From NCBI RefSeq assembly GCF_002119805.1, contig NZ_CP021059.1, forward strand, positions 992,001 through 1,056,000: DNA of 64,000 nt, read 5' to 3'. A program made the position numbers and the translations under genes. Below, one piece after another: positions 45,791 to 56,662 of this stretch; positions within the stretch are counted from its first letter, which is position 1; every line of letters starts with the position of its first letter. Below the pieces are notes generated by a model that saw only the letters and a program-made list of their open reading frames with translations, made no database searches and was not told the origin of the DNA. This DNA is from Macrococcoides canis (lineage in GTDB: Bacteria; Bacillota; Bacilli; Staphylococcales; Staphylococcaceae).

Positions 45791-46540
45791 ATGTTCCCAT
45801 TTAAGAAAAGGAAAGTGACAGAAAACATTCAAATGAGTAAGGCGCATATTCCGAAACACATTGCTATTATTATGGATGGTAATGGGAGATGGGCGAAAGC
45901 TAAAAAGATGCCCCGCATTAAAGGGCATTATGAAGGCATGCAGACAGTAAAGAAGATTACGAGACATGCAAGTGATCTTGGTGTGGAATATTTAACATTG
46001 TATGCATTTTCTACTGAGAACTGGTCACGACCTAAAGACGAAGTGAATTATTTGATGAAGTTACCAGGAGATTTCTTAAATACCTTTTTGCCGGAATTGA
46101 TTGCAAAGAACGTGAAGGTAGAGACGATTGGATTCATTGATGATCTGCCAGAGCATACAAGAAATGCTGTATTAGAAGCAAAAGAGAAGACGAAGGATAA
46201 TACAGGATTAAAGCTTGTATTTGCATTAAATTATGGTGGCAGAAAAGAAATTATTTCTGCAGTACAGCTCATTGCAGAACAATATAAATCGGGAGAAATT
46301 TCATTAGATGAAATTAGTGAATCTCAGTTCAATGAATTTTTGTTTACGAAAGGTATGCCAGATCCAGAACTACTCATCCGTACATCTGGTGAAGAGCGCC
46401 TAAGTAACTTTCTAATCTGGCAATGTTCGTATAGTGAGTTTGTGTTTGTAGATGAATACTGGCCAGACTTCACAGAACAAAGTCTAGAGAAATGTATTTC
46501 AATATACCAGAATCGACATAGACGATTTGGTGGATTATAA
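45791..46540 (+). CDS. uppS: undecaprenyl diphosphate synthase
   Basis: UppS extends FPP with eight IPP units to C55-PP, the lipid carrier for peptidoglycan and teichoic acids. It is also the carrier loaded by the CsbB-type enzyme of this window. The 249-residue cis-prenyltransferase has IAIIMDGNGRWAK (Asp29), HYEGMQ, TLYAFSTENWSRP and RTSGEERLSNFLIWQ. GGAGGCTGCT precedes ATG 45791. It is 10 bases from cdsA. Confidence 0.97.
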   Translation: MFPFKKRKVTENIQMSKAHIPKHIAIIMDGNGRWAKAKKMPRIKGHYEGMQTVKKITRHASDLGVEYLTLYAFSTENWSRPKDEVNYLMKLPGDFLNTFLPELIAKNVKVETIGFIDDLPEHTRNAVLEAKEKTKDNTGLKLVFALNYGGRKEIISAVQLIAEQYKSGEISLDEISESQFNEFLFTKGMPDPELLIRTSGEERLSNFLIWQCSYSEFVFVDEYWPDFTEQSLEKCISIYQNRHRRFGGL

Positions 46541-46550
46541 GGAGTAAATC

Positions 46551-47336
46551 ATGAAAACGAGAACGATTACTGCGATCATCGCAATGGCAGTCTTTTTGCC
46601 CGTAGTAGTATATGGTAAACTGCCGTTATTAATTATGGCATACCTACTTGCGATTGTAGCGCTAAAAGAAGTATTAAACATGAAGAATATTAAGCTTTAT
46701 TCATTACCTGGTATCATAAGTGTTATCGCACTTAGTTTAATTATGTCTCCAGAGAAAAGTAAACTTGTATCACTCGATTATCAAGTGCCTTTTTTAATAT
46801 TAATGAGTTTAATTATGCTGAGCTATACAGTAATGAGCAAGAATCGATTTAATTTCGTGGATGCTGCATTTTGTATGCTTGCGGTGGCCTATGTCGGTAT
46901 TGGTTTTATGTATTTCTATGAGACCCGTAACAATGGTCTGATTTATATATTATTTGCACTGCTTATCGTATGGGTGACAGATACAGGTGCATACATATTT
47001 GGACGTTTATTCGGGAAGAACAAATTGTGGCCAGAAATTAGTCCGAATAAAACGATAGAAGGGTTTGTTGGAGGTATTCTAAGTTCTACAATAATAGCGA
47101 TTATCTTCAGTATCAACTACGATATGCCCTTACCAATGCTCCCATTGATCCTGGTGACATGGCTTTTCAGTATGTTTGGTCAGCTGGGTGATTTAGTGGA
47201 AAGTGCATTAAAACGTCATTTCGATGTTAAAGACTCAGGAAATCTTCTGCCAGGCCATGGTGGTATTCTTGACCGCTTCGATTCCTTTATCTTCGTATTA
47301 CCTTTAATGAACATATTATTAATTAATTTCAAGTAA
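46551..47336 (+). CDS. cdsA: phosphatidate cytidylyltransferase
   Basis: CdsA makes CDP-diacylglycerol from phosphatidate and CTP, the hub for phospholipids. The 261-residue protein has about seven or eight membrane helices. The conserved C-terminal signature is in [19 protein letters not shown] followed by ILDRFDS, which holds the metal-binding acids. AAGGAG precedes ATG 46551. The uppS-cdsA pair is standard, and a strong terminator follows. Confidence 0.96.
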   Translation: MKTRTITAIIAMAVFLPVVVYGKLPLLIMAYLLAIVALKEVLNMKNIKLYSLPGIISVIALSLIMSPEKSKLVSLDYQVPFLILMSLIMLSYTVMSKNRFNFVDAAFCMLAVAYVGIGFMYFYETRNNGLIYILFALLIVWVTDTGAYIFGRLFGKNKLWPEISPNKTIEGFVGGILSSTIIAIIFSINYDMPLPMLPLILVTWLFSMFGQLGDLVESALKRHFDVKDSGNLLPGHGGILDRFDSFIFVLPLMNILLINFK

Positions 47337-47361
47337 ACTTCATAATATCGATTTACATGCT

Positions 47362-47408
47362 ACAACCCAATTCATGTTCTGTATTTTCATGAATTGGGTT
47401 GTTTTTTC
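47362..47408 (+). terminator. intrinsic terminator after cdsA
   Basis: A 15-bp perfect stem (ACAACCCAATTCATG and complement, 47362-47376 and 47388-47402) with an 11-base loop and T6. Confidence 0.92.
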
Positions 47409-47423
47409 ATGATATATTTGTAT

Positions 47424-47452
47424 TTGAATTCTTATTATCATTTCAATATTTA
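47424..47452 (+). promoter_or_regulatory. candidate promoter for dxr-rseP
   Basis: TTGAAT (47424-47429), 17 bases, TATTTA (47447-47452). The -10 is weak. Confidence 0.35.
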
Positions 47453-47491
47453 TGATAGAATAAAGCTATTAAACGTAAAAAAGGTGAAACA

Positions 47492-48622
47492 ATGAAAAAC
47501 ATAGGGATTTTAGGTGCCAGTGGATCAGTTGGTACACAAGGATTAGATATTATTAGACAGTATCCGGATAATTATAGGCTCGTAAGTTTCTCGGTTGGTA
47601 AAAATATAGCACTCGCTAATGACATCATCGAAGAATTTAGACCGGATATTTGTTGTGTACAAAATAAAGATGATATAGATAAGATTAAATCAGCTTCTAT
47701 TAAAGTTGTATATGGCAATGATGGATTAATGGAGATTGCTGCATATCACAAGAATGATATACTCTTAAATTCAATTATGGGAAGTGTCGGTTTAAAGCCG
47801 ACCGTTCATGCAATAAAACACGGCATCGATATTGCGCTTGCAAATAAGGAGACGCTAGTTGTTGCAGGTGAGATCATTATGCAGCTCGCACGTGAATTTA
47901 ATGTGAATATTATCCCCGTAGATTCGGAGCATTCTGCAATCTTCCAGTGTCTGAATGGTGAAAACCACAAAAATATTGAAAAGTTGATTATTACAGCAAG
48001 CGGCGGTTCATTTAGAGAGCTATCTCGTGAAGCACTGAAAGATGTTACCGTACAGGACGCACTGAATCATCCGAACTGGTCGATGGGTAAGAAGATTACA
48101 ATTGATTCAGCGACGATGATGAATAAAGGGCTTGAAGTCATTGAAGCAAAATGGCTGTTTGATATGCCGGTCGAAAAAATTGAAACATTATTGCATAAGC
48201 AGAGTATTATCCACTCAATGGTAGAGTTTAATGACACGAGTGTTATTGCGCAGCTTGGGACACCGGATATGCGTATGCCGATCCTTTATGCATTTAGTTA
48301 TCCTGATCGACTACCTAGAAATGCTGAGCGATTAAATCTTGCTCAAATAGGTCAGCTGGATTTTAAAGCGATGGATTTTGAAAGATATCGCTGCCTGAAG
48401 CTTGCTTTTGATGCGATTAAGATCGGTGGTACGATGCCAGTTGTAATGAATGCAGTCAATGAAGTTGTCGTGCAGCAGTTTTTAGACGAAGAGATTAGTT
48501 TTTTAGATATCGAGACAATTATCGAACGTGAAATGCGTGCACATGATGTGATTCAAAATCCAGATTTAGAAACCATTCTTGAAGTTGATGCAAAGTATAA
48601 GTCAAGAAAGTATGAGGTGTAG
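47492..48622 (+). CDS. dxr: 1-deoxy-D-xylulose 5-phosphate reductoisomerase
   Basis: Dxr is the second step of the MEP isoprenoid pathway. The 376-residue protein has the NADPH site [23 protein letters not shown], the metal-binding [20 protein letters not shown] and [38 protein letters not shown] precedes ATG 47492. As I recall, S. aureus and other staphylococci use the mevalonate pathway and lack Dxr. A complete dxr here is a notable difference and is Bacillus-like and Macrococcus-like. No other MEP gene is in the window. Confidence 0.96.
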   Translation: MKNIGILGASGSVGTQGLDIIRQYPDNYRLVSFSVGKNIALANDIIEEFRPDICCVQNKDDIDKIKSASIKVVYGNDGLMEIAAYHKNDILLNSIMGSVGLKPTVHAIKHGIDIALANKETLVVAGEIIMQLAREFNVNIIPVDSEHSAIFQCLNGENHKNIEKLIITASGGSFRELSREALKDVTVQDALNHPNWSMGKKITIDSATMMNKGLEVIEAKWLFDMPVEKIETLLHKQSIIHSMVEFNDTSVIAQLGTPDMRMPILYAFSYPDRLPRNAERLNLAQIGQLDFKAMDFERYRCLKLAFDAIKIGGTMPVVMNAVNEVVVQQFLDEEISFLDIETIIEREMRAHDVIQNPDLETILEVDAKYKSRKYEV

Positions 48623-48624
48623 CG

Positions 48625-49905
48625 ATGTTAGGATTATTAGCCTTTATATTAGTCTTCGGTTTAATCGTTACCGTCCATGAACTTGGACATTTAATATTCG
48701 CAAAACGTGCGGGTATTATGTGTCCTGAGTTTGCAATCGGTATGGGACCGAAGCTCTTCTCTTACAAGAAGAATGAAACATTATATACGATTCGTATGCT
48801 GCCAGTCGGTGGTTATGTCATGATGGCCGGTAGCGGCATGGAGGAAAATCCGCTTAAAGCAGGAATGAATGTCAATATTAAGAAAAATAGTAATGGAGAA
48901 GTGACGCATATTCTCCTTGATGATCAGCATCAATTTCAGCAAATCGAACAAATTGAAGTCATCGATAGCGATTTTGATGATGCTTTGTTTATTGACGGTA
49001 TCAATCAATTTACGCAGCAGCAAGAACGCATGCATATTGCAGATCAGTCATATTTTGTCCGAGAAGGGGATTTAATTCAAATTGCACCTCCAAGCAGACA
49101 GTTCAGAACGAAAAAGCCATGGCCAAAGTTTTTGACGTTGTTTGCGGGACCATTCTTTAATTTTCTGTTGACTCTTGTATTATGTATTATCATTGCATTT
49201 ATGATAGGTTCTCCTACAAATGGAGTGAAAGAAGTTGCTGAAGATTCTCCAGCAATGAGTGCCGGACTAAAAGCTGGTGATAAAATTATTCAGCTTAATG
49301 ATGAGAAGGTAGATACTTTCGGTGAAATTAAGGCGTACCTTGCTGACAATAAAGATAAGCCATTAATTGTGACAGTTGAACGCGACAATAATACTGAAAA
49401 GATCAATTTACAGCCAAAGAGAATCGAAACGCAAATTTCTAAAACGAAGAAAGAAACGAGCTATCAAATCGGATTTCTTCCTGAAAGACAGTTTTCATTG
49501 ACGGATCCATTTATAAATGGCTTTAATGAAACAATGCGTTATGCAACGCTTATTTTTACATTACTTATTGAACTGTTTACTTCTATCTTTACAGGAAGTT
49601 TTTCGTTTAATATGTTAAATGGGCCAGTAGGTATCTATAAATTTACAGATACCGTTGCGCAGCAAGGGCTAATTCCCCTGCTCAATCTAGCAGCAATGCT
49701 TTCTATAAACATCGGAATTATGAATTTGATTCCAATTCCAGCTTTAGATGGCGGGCGCATACTATTTGTACTATATGAGGCAATATTCAGACGTCCTGTG
49801 AATAAACGTGTAGAGATGATTATCGTCGGAGCAGGAGTAGTCTTCATGTTCTTTGTGATGATCATGGTCACTTGGAACGATATTTCAAGATACTTCTTAA
49901 AATAA
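48625..49905 (+). CDS. rseP: site-2 (intramembrane) zinc metalloprotease RseP/RasP
   Basis: RseP cleaves transmembrane anti-sigma factors and remnant signal peptides. The 426-residue protein has HELGH in the first membrane helix (His18, Glu19, His22 bind zinc). A PDZ domain follows (about 200-275, with PAMSAGLKAGDKI). The second zinc motif is PIPALDGGRILF in a C-terminal helix. It begins 2 bases after dxr, so the two are cotranscribed. A hairpin terminator follows its stop. Confidence 0.96.
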   Translation: MLGLLAFILVFGLIVTVHELGHLIFAKRAGIMCPEFAIGMGPKLFSYKKNETLYTIRMLPVGGYVMMAGSGMEENPLKAGMNVNIKKNSNGEVTHILLDDQHQFQQIEQIEVIDSDFDDALFIDGINQFTQQQERMHIADQSYFVREGDLIQIAPPSRQFRTKKPWPKFLTLFAGPFFNFLLTLVLCIIIAFMIGSPTNGVKEVAEDSPAMSAGLKAGDKIIQLNDEKVDTFGEIKAYLADNKDKPLIVTVERDNNTEKINLQPKRIETQISKTKKETSYQIGFLPERQFSLTDPFINGFNETMRYATLIFTLLIELFTSIFTGSFSFNMLNGPVGIYKFTDTVAQQGLIPLLNLAAMLSINIGIMNLIPIPALDGGRILFVLYEAIFRRPVNKRVEMIIVGAGVVFMFFVMIMVTWNDISRYFLK

Positions 49906-49929
49906 ACAGCAATGTGCTGTTTATTTTTT
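49901..49929 (+). terminator. intrinsic terminator after rseP
   Basis: Stem AATAAACAGCA (49901-49911) with TGCTGTTTATT (49915-49925), 3-base loop, then Ts. It overlaps the rseP stop codon. Confidence 0.85.
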
Positions 49930-49988
49930 GTTTTATTAATGATTATTTTATTATATGATATATGTATTATAGATTTTAGGAGGCAGCT

Positions 49989-51695
49989 ATGAAACAGAGT
50001 AAAATGTTTATTCCAACATTAAGAGAAGTTCCTAGTGATGCAGATAGCAAGAGTCATCAGCTACTGCTTAAAGCAGGGATGATTAAACAGGTCGCAAGTG
50101 GTGTATACAGCTATTTACCGATTGCTAAACGTGTATTGAACAAGATCGAGTCTATCGTACGTGAAGAGATGGAAGCGATTGATGGTGTCGAAATATTAAT
50201 GCCTGCCTTACAACCTTCAGAGCTTTGGAGCGAATCTGGTCGCTGGCAAAGTTACGGTGCAGAGCTTATGCGTATGACAGACCGTCATGGACGTGAATTT
50301 GCGCTTGGACCGACGCATGAGGAAATTATTACGTCGCTCGTACGTGATGAATTAAAGTCTTATAAGAAGTTACCAGTAACGTTATTCCAGATTCAGAACA
50401 AGTTCCGTGATGAGAAACGACCTAGATTTGGATTATTACGTGGCCGTGAATTTATTATGAAGGATGCTTATAGCTTCCATGCAACAGAAGCATCACTTGA
50501 TGAGACATATCAGGATATGTACGATGCATATTCTAAAATCTTTACACGACTTAATCTGCAGTTCCGTCCAGTTATCGCAGATAGTGGTGCAATTGGTGGT
50601 AGCCACACGCATGAATTTATGGCGTTAGCAGAAATTGGTGAAGATACTATTTGTTATACGGATGGCAGTGATTACGCAGCAAATATCGAAAAGGCAGAAG
50701 TCGTGTATCATCCAAATAAGAAACATACTGAAGAAAAAGCATTAGAAAAAGTACATACACCTGGTGTAAAAACAGCTCAGCAGTTAGCAGATTTCTTAGG
50801 GCGTGACTTAGATGAAATTGTGAAATCGATGATCGTTAAAGTCGATGATCAGTTTGTAATGTTCTTAATTCGTGGACATCATGAACTAAATGATATTAAG
50901 GTGAAATCATTCTTTGGAACAGAACATGTAGAGATGGCAACAGACGATGATATTCGTTCAATCTTAAATGCGAGTCCAGGTTCATTAGGACCTGTCGGAG
51001 TTGATAAGATTGATATATATGCAGATAATAGTGTGCAGGATTTGAACAATCTTGCCGTTGGTGCAAATGAAGACGAATATCATTATGTGAATGCGAATGC
51101 AGAACGTGACTTTAACGTAAAAGCTTACGGTGATTTCCGATTTATTTTAGAAGGTGAACCCGCTGCAGATGGTAGTGGACCAGTTAAATTTGCCGAAGGT
51201 ATTGAAATCGGACAAGTATTTAAACTTGGAACGAAGTACAGTGAAAGTATGAATGCGACTTTCTTAAACGATCAAGGCCGAGCAGAGCCAATGGTTATGG
51301 GTTGTTACGGTATAGGTGTTTCACGTACTTTATCGGCAGTAATCGAGCAGCACAATGATGAAAAAGGTATTATATGGCCAACTGCTATTACGCCTTATGA
51401 AGTTCATATTATCAGTGTTAATCCAAAACAAGAAGTACAAAAAGATCTTGCAGACCAGCTCTATGATACGTATCGCACTCAATATGAAGTGCTCTATGAT
51501 GACCGAGCGGAACGTGCTGGTGTTAAATTCAACGATGCAGATTTAATCGGCATCCCGGTACGCGTTGTAGTCGGTAAACAAGCTGCAGATGGAATTGTTG
51601 AAGTTAAGAACCGTCGCACAGGAGATTCAGTTGAAGTCCATGTGGACAAATTACAAGAAACGATTCAATCAATTTATGCATCTTTTGAATCATAA
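49989..51695 (+). CDS. proS: prolyl-tRNA synthetase (bacterial type with editing domain)
   Basis: ProS charges tRNA-Pro. The 568-residue class II enzyme has motif 1-3 segments ([40 protein letters not shown]). An editing insertion (about 225-400) clears Ala-tRNA-Pro, and an anticodon-binding C-terminus follows. AGGAGGCAGCT precedes ATG 49989. The 83-base upstream gap is too short for a T-box, so it is not T-box controlled. Confidence 0.98.
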   Translation: MKQSKMFIPTLREVPSDADSKSHQLLLKAGMIKQVASGVYSYLPIAKRVLNKIESIVREEMEAIDGVEILMPALQPSELWSESGRWQSYGAELMRMTDRHGREFALGPTHEEIITSLVRDELKSYKKLPVTLFQIQNKFRDEKRPRFGLLRGREFIMKDAYSFHATEASLDETYQDMYDAYSKIFTRLNLQFRPVIADSGAIGGSHTHEFMALAEIGEDTICYTDGSDYAANIEKAEVVYHPNKKHTEEKALEKVHTPGVKTAQQLADFLGRDLDEIVKSMIVKVDDQFVMFLIRGHHELNDIKVKSFFGTEHVEMATDDDIRSILNASPGSLGPVGVDKIDIYADNSVQDLNNLAVGANEDEYHYVNANAERDFNVKAYGDFRFILEGEPAADGSGPVKFAEGIEIGQVFKLGTKYSESMNATFLNDQGRAEPMVMGCYGIGVSRTLSAVIEQHNDEKGIIWPTAITPYEVHIISVNPKQEVQKDLADQLYDTYRTQYEVLYDDRAERAGVKFNDADLIGIPVRVVVGKQAADGIVEVKNRRTGDSVEVHVDKLQETIQSIYASFES

Positions 51696-51713
51696 TTTGA
51701 TATAATGAATAAT

Positions 51714-51745
51714 AAAAGTAATACGCACCTGCGTGTTACTTTTTC
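51714..51745 (+). terminator. intrinsic terminator between proS and polC
   Basis: Stem AAAAGTAATACGCA (51714-51727) with TGCGTGTTACTTTT (51730-51743), one wobble, with a small ACCT loop and a short T-tail. Confidence 0.8.
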
Positions 51746-51766
51746 ATTTTGAAGGTGGTAAAAAAC

Positions 51767-54700
51767 GTGACAATAAATAACAATGAAAAATTTAAAGTAT
51801 TGCTAAAGCAGCTGCAGATAGAAGATTTATTTAAAATACCTGATCTCGACGAAGCGGAACTTACTAAAATCGACGTTTATAAAAATGACCGAAAATGGCA
51901 TATGTACTTTCAATTTAATACACACCTGCCATATGAATTATTTGCACTTCTTAAATCAAAGATCCAGGAACATTTCGAACATATCGCGACAGTGACATTT
52001 GAAATAGAAGTACTGGATGCTCTTGATACTGACAAGCTGCGCGCATATATTCCGTACGCCATTGGGCAGACGAATATGAGTCCGAGCTTAAAGCACCAGT
52101 TAAATAGTAAACAATTTACATTCAGTGGAGATGTATTGAAGTTTAATGTAACGAATGAAATCGAGAAAGTTCATTTTGAAAAGAATTGTAACGGTACGCT
52201 TCTAAAGGCTTTTAAAGAAGTAGGCTTCAATGTGTCACGTTGTGTATTTGAAGTATCAGACAATGCAGAACAAGAAGAACTGGCATCTTTAGAAGCTTAT
52301 ATACAAGAAGAAGAAGAAAACCACAGCAAAATATTAAGAGAAAAGATGATTGAACGAGAAAAACAGCGAAAAGAAGATGATAGTCCAGAAGTTACCCGCT
52401 GTCAGATAGGAAAACCGATACAAATTGAAAATGTTAAACGCATCGAATCCATCATTGAAGAAGAATATAAAGTCGCACTTGAAGGTGTCGTCTTTGATAT
52501 TGAAATTAAAGCGCTGAAAAGCGGTCGCCATATCGTGCAGCTTAAAATTACGGATTATACTGATTCATTAATCGTTAAGATGTTCACACGTAAAGGAAAA
52601 AATGATCTGGAACACTTTGAATCATTGAAAACTGGAGACTGGGTACGTGTGCAAGGACGTATTGAAATGGATACCTTTGTACGAGACCTGGTAATGATGA
52701 TGGATGATATTGAAGCTATCAAGAAACCTGAAAAACAAGATAAAGCACAAGATAAACGTGTAGAATTTCATCTGCATAGTGCAATGAGTCAGATGGATGG
52801 TATAACGCATATCGGAAAATATGTTGCACAAGCTGCAAAATGGGGGCATAAAGCGATTGCGGTAACTGATCATAACGGTTGTCAGGCTTTTCCGGATGCA
52901 CATGCTGCAGCAAGTGCAGCGGGTATTAAGATGATCTATGGTATTGAAGGGATGCTTGTCGATGATGGTGTGGATATTAGCTATAAACCACAGGATATTC
53001 CATTGAAAGAAGCGACATATGTTGTCTTTGACGTAGAGACAACAGGGTTAAGCTCACAATACGATAAAATTATTGAACTTGCGGCAGTTAAAGTGAAGGA
53101 CGGAGAAATTATCGAAAAGTTTGAACGTTTCAGTAACCCTGGAGAACGTTTGAATGAAACGATTAAGAACTTGACTGGAATCACTGATGATATGCTCGTT
53201 GACGCACCCCCAATCGAATCTGTACTGAATGATTTTAAAGCGTTTGTAGGGGATGCAATCTATGTGGCACATAATGCAAGCTTTGATATGGGATTTATTG
53301 ATACTGGATTTGACCGACTAGGATTTGGTCCAACAAAGAATGCGGTTATCGATACGCTAGAACTATCTAGAACGATCAATACTGAAATGGGGAAACATGG
53401 CCTGAACTTTCTGGCTAAGAAGTATGGTGTAGAATTAACGCAGCACCATAGAGCTATCTATGATGCGGAAACGACTGCCCATATCTTTGTGAAGATGCTG
53501 AAGCAGATAGAAGATTTAGGCGTCTCAAACCATAATGAAATTGACGCTAAACTATCCAATAAGGATGCTTATAAACGTGCGCGACCAATGCATGTAACGT
53601 TAATCGTACAAAACCAGAAAGGGTTAAAGAACCTTTTCAAAATTGTAAGTGACTCTATGGTGGAATACTTCTACAGAACACCGAGAATCCCACGTTCACT
53701 GCTAAATGAATATCGTGAAGGGATATTGGTGGGCAGTGCTTGTGATAATGGTGAAGTGTTTACGGCAGTGATGCAGAAGGATCAGGAAGAAGTGGAGAAG
53801 ATTGCACGTTATTATGACTATCTTGAAGTTCAGCCAAAAGCGCTGTATCAGCATTTATTAGATAAAGATCTCATCCGAGATAACGAAACGATGGAAGAAA
53901 TATATCAGCGTATACTAGATGTCGGTACAAAACTAGATATTCCAGTGCTAGCAACTGGCAATGCCCATTATTTAAATGAACATGATAAGATCGCACGTGA
54001 AATATTGATCGCCTCAAATCCCGGAAATCCACTGAATAGACAGACGTTACCAGATGCACATTTTAGAACGACAGATGAAATGTTAGATGCATTCCATTTT
54101 CTAGGAGAAGAAAAAGCATATGAAATCGTTGTTAAAAACACAAATGATCTTGCTGATCGTATAGAAACGGTCATTCCAATCCAGGATAAACTGTTTACGC
54201 CGAACATCGATGGTGCGAATGAAGAAATTCGTGAGATGAGCTATACACGCGCACGAAGTATTTACGGTGAAGAACTACCTGAAATCGTAGTTGCCAGATT
54301 AGAAAAAGAACTCGACAGTATTATCGGGAATGGATTTGCTGTTATTTATCTAATTTCCCAGAAGCTCGTTAAGAAAAGTCTGGATGACGGCTATCTCGTG
54401 GGAAGTCGAGGTTCGGTTGGATCGAGCTTTGTAGCGACAATGACAGAAATCACTGAAGTTAACCCATTACCTCCACACTATATCTGTCCGAAATGTAAAA
54501 CGAGTCATTTCTTTGAAGATGGAAGTGTAGCAAGTGGCTTTGACTTACCGGATAAGTCATGTCCAGCATGTAATGTACCATACATTAAAGAAGGTCAGGA
54601 TATTCCATTTGAAACGTTCTTAGGATTTAAAGGGGATAAAGTTCCGGATATAGACTTAAACTTTAGTGGAGAATATCAGCCCGTTGCACATAACTATACG

Positions 54701-56071
54701 AAAGTACTGTTTGGTGAAGATAAAGTATTCCGAGCAGGAACGATTGGTACTGTTGCAGAAAAGACAGCATTCGGCTATGTAAAGGGTTATATGAATGATT
54801 CAGGCGTACATAAACGTGGTGCAGAAATAGATAGACTCGTAAAATCGTGTACGGGTGTTAAACGTACGACAGGGCAGCACCCTGGAGGTATTATCGTTGT
54901 ACCAGATTATATGGACATCTACGATTTCACTCCGATTCAATATCCTGCAGATGATCAGTCCAGTGCATGGAAAACGACACATTTTGATTTCCATTCTATA
55001 CATGATAATTTATTGAAGCTGGATATACTTGGACACGATGACCCTACAATGATTCGTATGCTCCAGGATTTATCAGGCATGGATCCGAAGACGATTCCGG
55101 TTGATGATAAGGAAACGATGAAGATATTCTCGAGCCCTGAGTCGCTTGGTGTGACTGAGGACGATATTTTATGTAAGACAGGAACACTTGGTGTGCCAGA
55201 GTTTGGTACTGGTTTTGTACGACAAATGCTTGAAGATACGAAACCCGCTTCATTCAGTGAGCTTGTGCAGATCTCTGGATTATCTCACGGAACTGACGTG
55301 TGGCTCGGCAATGCTCAGGAACTCATCAAGAGTGGAACGTGTGATTTAAGTTCTGTAATCGGCTGTCGTGATGATATTATGGTGTACTTAATGTATGCAG
55401 GCTTAGAACCATCCCTGGCGTTTAAGATTATGGAATCTGTACGTAAAGGGAAAGGTCTATCTGAAGAATTTGAAGCTGCAATGCGTGAAAATAACGTACC
55501 AGAATGGTATCTGGATTCATGCAAAAAGATCAAATATATGTTCCCGAAAGCCCACGCGGCAGCTTATGTACTGATGGCCGTGCGTATCGCATATTTTAAG
55601 GTGCATCATCCGTTATATTATTATGCAAGCTACTTTACTGTACGTGCAAGTGACTTCGATCTGTTGACAATGACGAAAGACAAGCACACGATCAAAGCGA
55701 CAGTGAAAGATTATTATAGTCGTTTTCATGATCTCGGTAAAAAAGAGAAAGATGTACTGACGGTGCTTGAAATTACGAATGAAATGGCGCAGCGTGGATT
55801 TAAGGTACAGCCGATTTCACTGGAAAAAAGTACAGCATTTGAGTTCATCATTGAAGGCGATACGTTGATTCCGCCGTTTATCTCTGTTCCAGGTCTAGGT
55901 GAAAACGTTGCGAAACGCATCGTGTCAGCAAGAGATGAAGGACCATTCCTGTCAAAAGAAGAGTTGAACAAAAAAGCAGGCGTTTCTCAGAAGATCATTG
56001 ATTATCTAGACGAACTTGGAAGTCTATCTGGTATGCCTGATAAAGCACAGCTCTCAATTTTTGACCTGTAA
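51767..56071 (+). CDS. polC: DNA polymerase III PolC-type alpha subunit
   Basis: PolC is the replicative polymerase of low-GC Gram-positives with built-in proofreading. The 1434-residue protein has an N-terminal domain, an OB fold (about 225-320) and a PHP domain (VEFHLHSAMSQMDG). A DEDDh 3'-5' exonuclease follows (FDVETTGLS, HNASFDMGF, HRAIYDAETT), then the palm with zinc cysteines (CPKCKTSHF, CPACN), PDIDLNFSG and GTIGTVAEKTAFG. GTG 51767, eight bases after GAAGGTGG, gives a length close to S. aureus PolC. An in-frame TTG at 51749 overlaps that ribosome-binding site. Confidence 0.97.
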   Translation: MTINNNEKFKVLLKQLQIEDLFKIPDLDEAELTKIDVYKNDRKWHMYFQFNTHLPYELFALLKSKIQEHFEHIATVTFEIEVLDALDTDKLRAYIPYAIGQTNMSPSLKHQLNSKQFTFSGDVLKFNVTNEIEKVHFEKNCNGTLLKAFKEVGFNVSRCVFEVSDNAEQEELASLEAYIQEEEENHSKILREKMIEREKQRKEDDSPEVTRCQIGKPIQIENVKRIESIIEEEYKVALEGVVFDIEIKALKSGRHIVQLKITDYTDSLIVKMFTRKGKNDLEHFESLKTGDWVRVQGRIEMDTFVRDLVMMMDDIEAIKKPEKQDKAQDKRVEFHLHSAMSQMDGITHIGKYVAQAAKWGHKAIAVTDHNGCQAFPDAHAAASAAGIKMIYGIEGMLVDDGVDISYKPQDIPLKEATYVVFDVETTGLSSQYDKIIELAAVKVKDGEIIEKFERFSNPGERLNETIKNLTGITDDMLVDAPPIESVLNDFKAFVGDAIYVAHNASFDMGFIDTGFDRLGFGPTKNAVIDTLELSRTINTEMGKHGLNFLAKKYGVELTQHHRAIYDAETTAHIFVKMLKQIEDLGVSNHNEIDAKLSNKDAYKRARPMHVTLIVQNQKGLKNLFKIVSDSMVEYFYRTPRIPRSLLNEYREGILVGSACDNGEVFTAVMQKDQEEVEKIARYYDYLEVQPKALYQHLLDKDLIRDNETMEEIYQRILDVGTKLDIPVLATGNAHYLNEHDKIAREILIASNPGNPLNRQTLPDAHFRTTDEMLDAFHFLGEEKAYEIVVKNTNDLADRIETVIPIQDKLFTPNIDGANEEIREMSYTRARSIYGEELPEIVVARLEKELDSIIGNGFAVIYLISQKLVKKSLDDGYLVGSRGSVGSSFVATMTEITEVNPLPPHYICPKCKTSHFFEDGSVASGFDLPDKSCPACNVPYIKEGQDIPFETFLGFKGDKVPDIDLNFSGEYQPVAHNYTKVLFGEDKVFRAGTIGTVAEKTAFGYVKGYMNDSGVHKRGAEIDRLVKSCTGVKRTTGQHPGGIIVVPDYMDIYDFTPIQYPADDQSSAWKTTHFDFHSIHDNLLKLDILGHDDPTMIRMLQDLSGMDPKTIPVDDKETMKIFSSPESLGVTEDDILCKTGTLGVPEFGTGFVRQMLEDTKPASFSELVQISGLSHGTDVWLGNAQELIKSGTCDLSSVIGCRDDIMVYLMYAGLEPSLAFKIMESVRKGKGLSEEFEAAMRENNVPEWYLDSCKKIKYMFPKAHAAAYVLMAVRIAYFKVHHPLYYYASYFTVRASDFDLLTMTKDKHTIKATVKDYYSRFHDLGKKEKDVLTVLEITNEMAQRGFKVQPISLEKSTAFEFIIEGDTLIPPFISVPGLGENVAKRIVSARDEGPFLSKEELNKKAGVSQKIIDYLDELGSLSGMPDKAQLSIFDL

Positions 56072-56075
56072 TTAT

Positions 56076-56104
56076 TTGATGAATGCGTAACTTTATGTTA
56101 TGAT
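56076..56104 (+). promoter_or_regulatory. candidate promoter for the rimP-nusA-infB operon
   Basis: TTGATG (56076-56081), 17 bases, TATGAT (56099-56104). The downstream hairpin at 56134-56161 would lie in the leader. Confidence 0.55.
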
Positions 56105-56133
56105 TTAATTGTTAAAGAAAATACTCTACTAGC

Positions 56134-56161
56134 GAAAAGAGTGGGAATTCCCGCTCTTTTC
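56134..56161 (+). terminator. stem-loop between polC and rimP (terminator or leader hairpin)
   Basis: Stem GAAAAGAGTGGG with CCCGCTCTTTTC, one wobble, loop AATT. The Ts lie in the stem and the tail is short (TTACG), so termination strength is uncertain. It lies downstream of the likely rimP promoter. Confidence 0.6.
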
Positions 56162-56185
56162 TTACGTTTATGTTAGGAGGATTAT

Positions 56186-56653
56186 ATGAGTAAAGTTACA
56201 GAACGCGTTGAAGAGATATGTCAGCCGGTAGTTGAATCTTTAGGATTTGAACTTGTAGATGTAGAATATGTGAAAGAAGGTCCGGATTACTATTTACGTA
56301 TCGCTATAGATAAACCAGGCGGTATCGATATTAGTGACTGTGCACTAGCAAGTGAAAAGATCAGTGAAGTGATGGATAAAGAAGATCCGATTACAGAAGC
56401 ATATTTTCTGGATGTTTCGTCTCCAGGTGCAGAACGTCCACTCAAAAAAGAAAAGGATTACGAAAATGCGATTGGTAAACATGTATACGTAAAACTTTAT
56501 GAACCTGTCGAGGGAGATAAAGAGTGGATCGGTGAGTTAAAAGAAGTCTCAAAAGATACGATAACATTATCAGCAAAGATTAAAACGAGAACAAAAGTGA
56601 TTGAAATTGACCGTAAGCGTATTGCTAAGATTCGTCTTGCAGTCATTCTATAG
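56186..56653 (+). CDS. rimP: ribosome maturation factor RimP
   Basis: RimP aids assembly of the 30S subunit. The 155-residue protein has an alpha/beta N-terminal domain (GFELVDVEYVKEGPDYYLRI, and later FLDVSSPGAERPLK) and a C-terminal SH3-like barrel (about 85-155). TTAGGAGGATTAT precedes ATG 56186. It starts the nusA-infB operon, the same order as in most bacteria. Confidence 0.96.
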   Translation: MSKVTERVEEICQPVVESLGFELVDVEYVKEGPDYYLRIAIDKPGGIDISDCALASEKISEVMDKEDPITEAYFLDVSSPGAERPLKKEKDYENAIGKHVYVKLYEPVEGDKEWIGELKEVSKDTITLSAKIKTRTKVIEIDRKRIAKIRLAVIL

Positions 56654-56662
56654 GAGGCAGTT

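Noticed and set aside
49906-49988. Possible T-box upstream of proS
   Set aside because: The gap is 83 bases, too short for a T-box, and no T-box consensus or specifier loop is seen.
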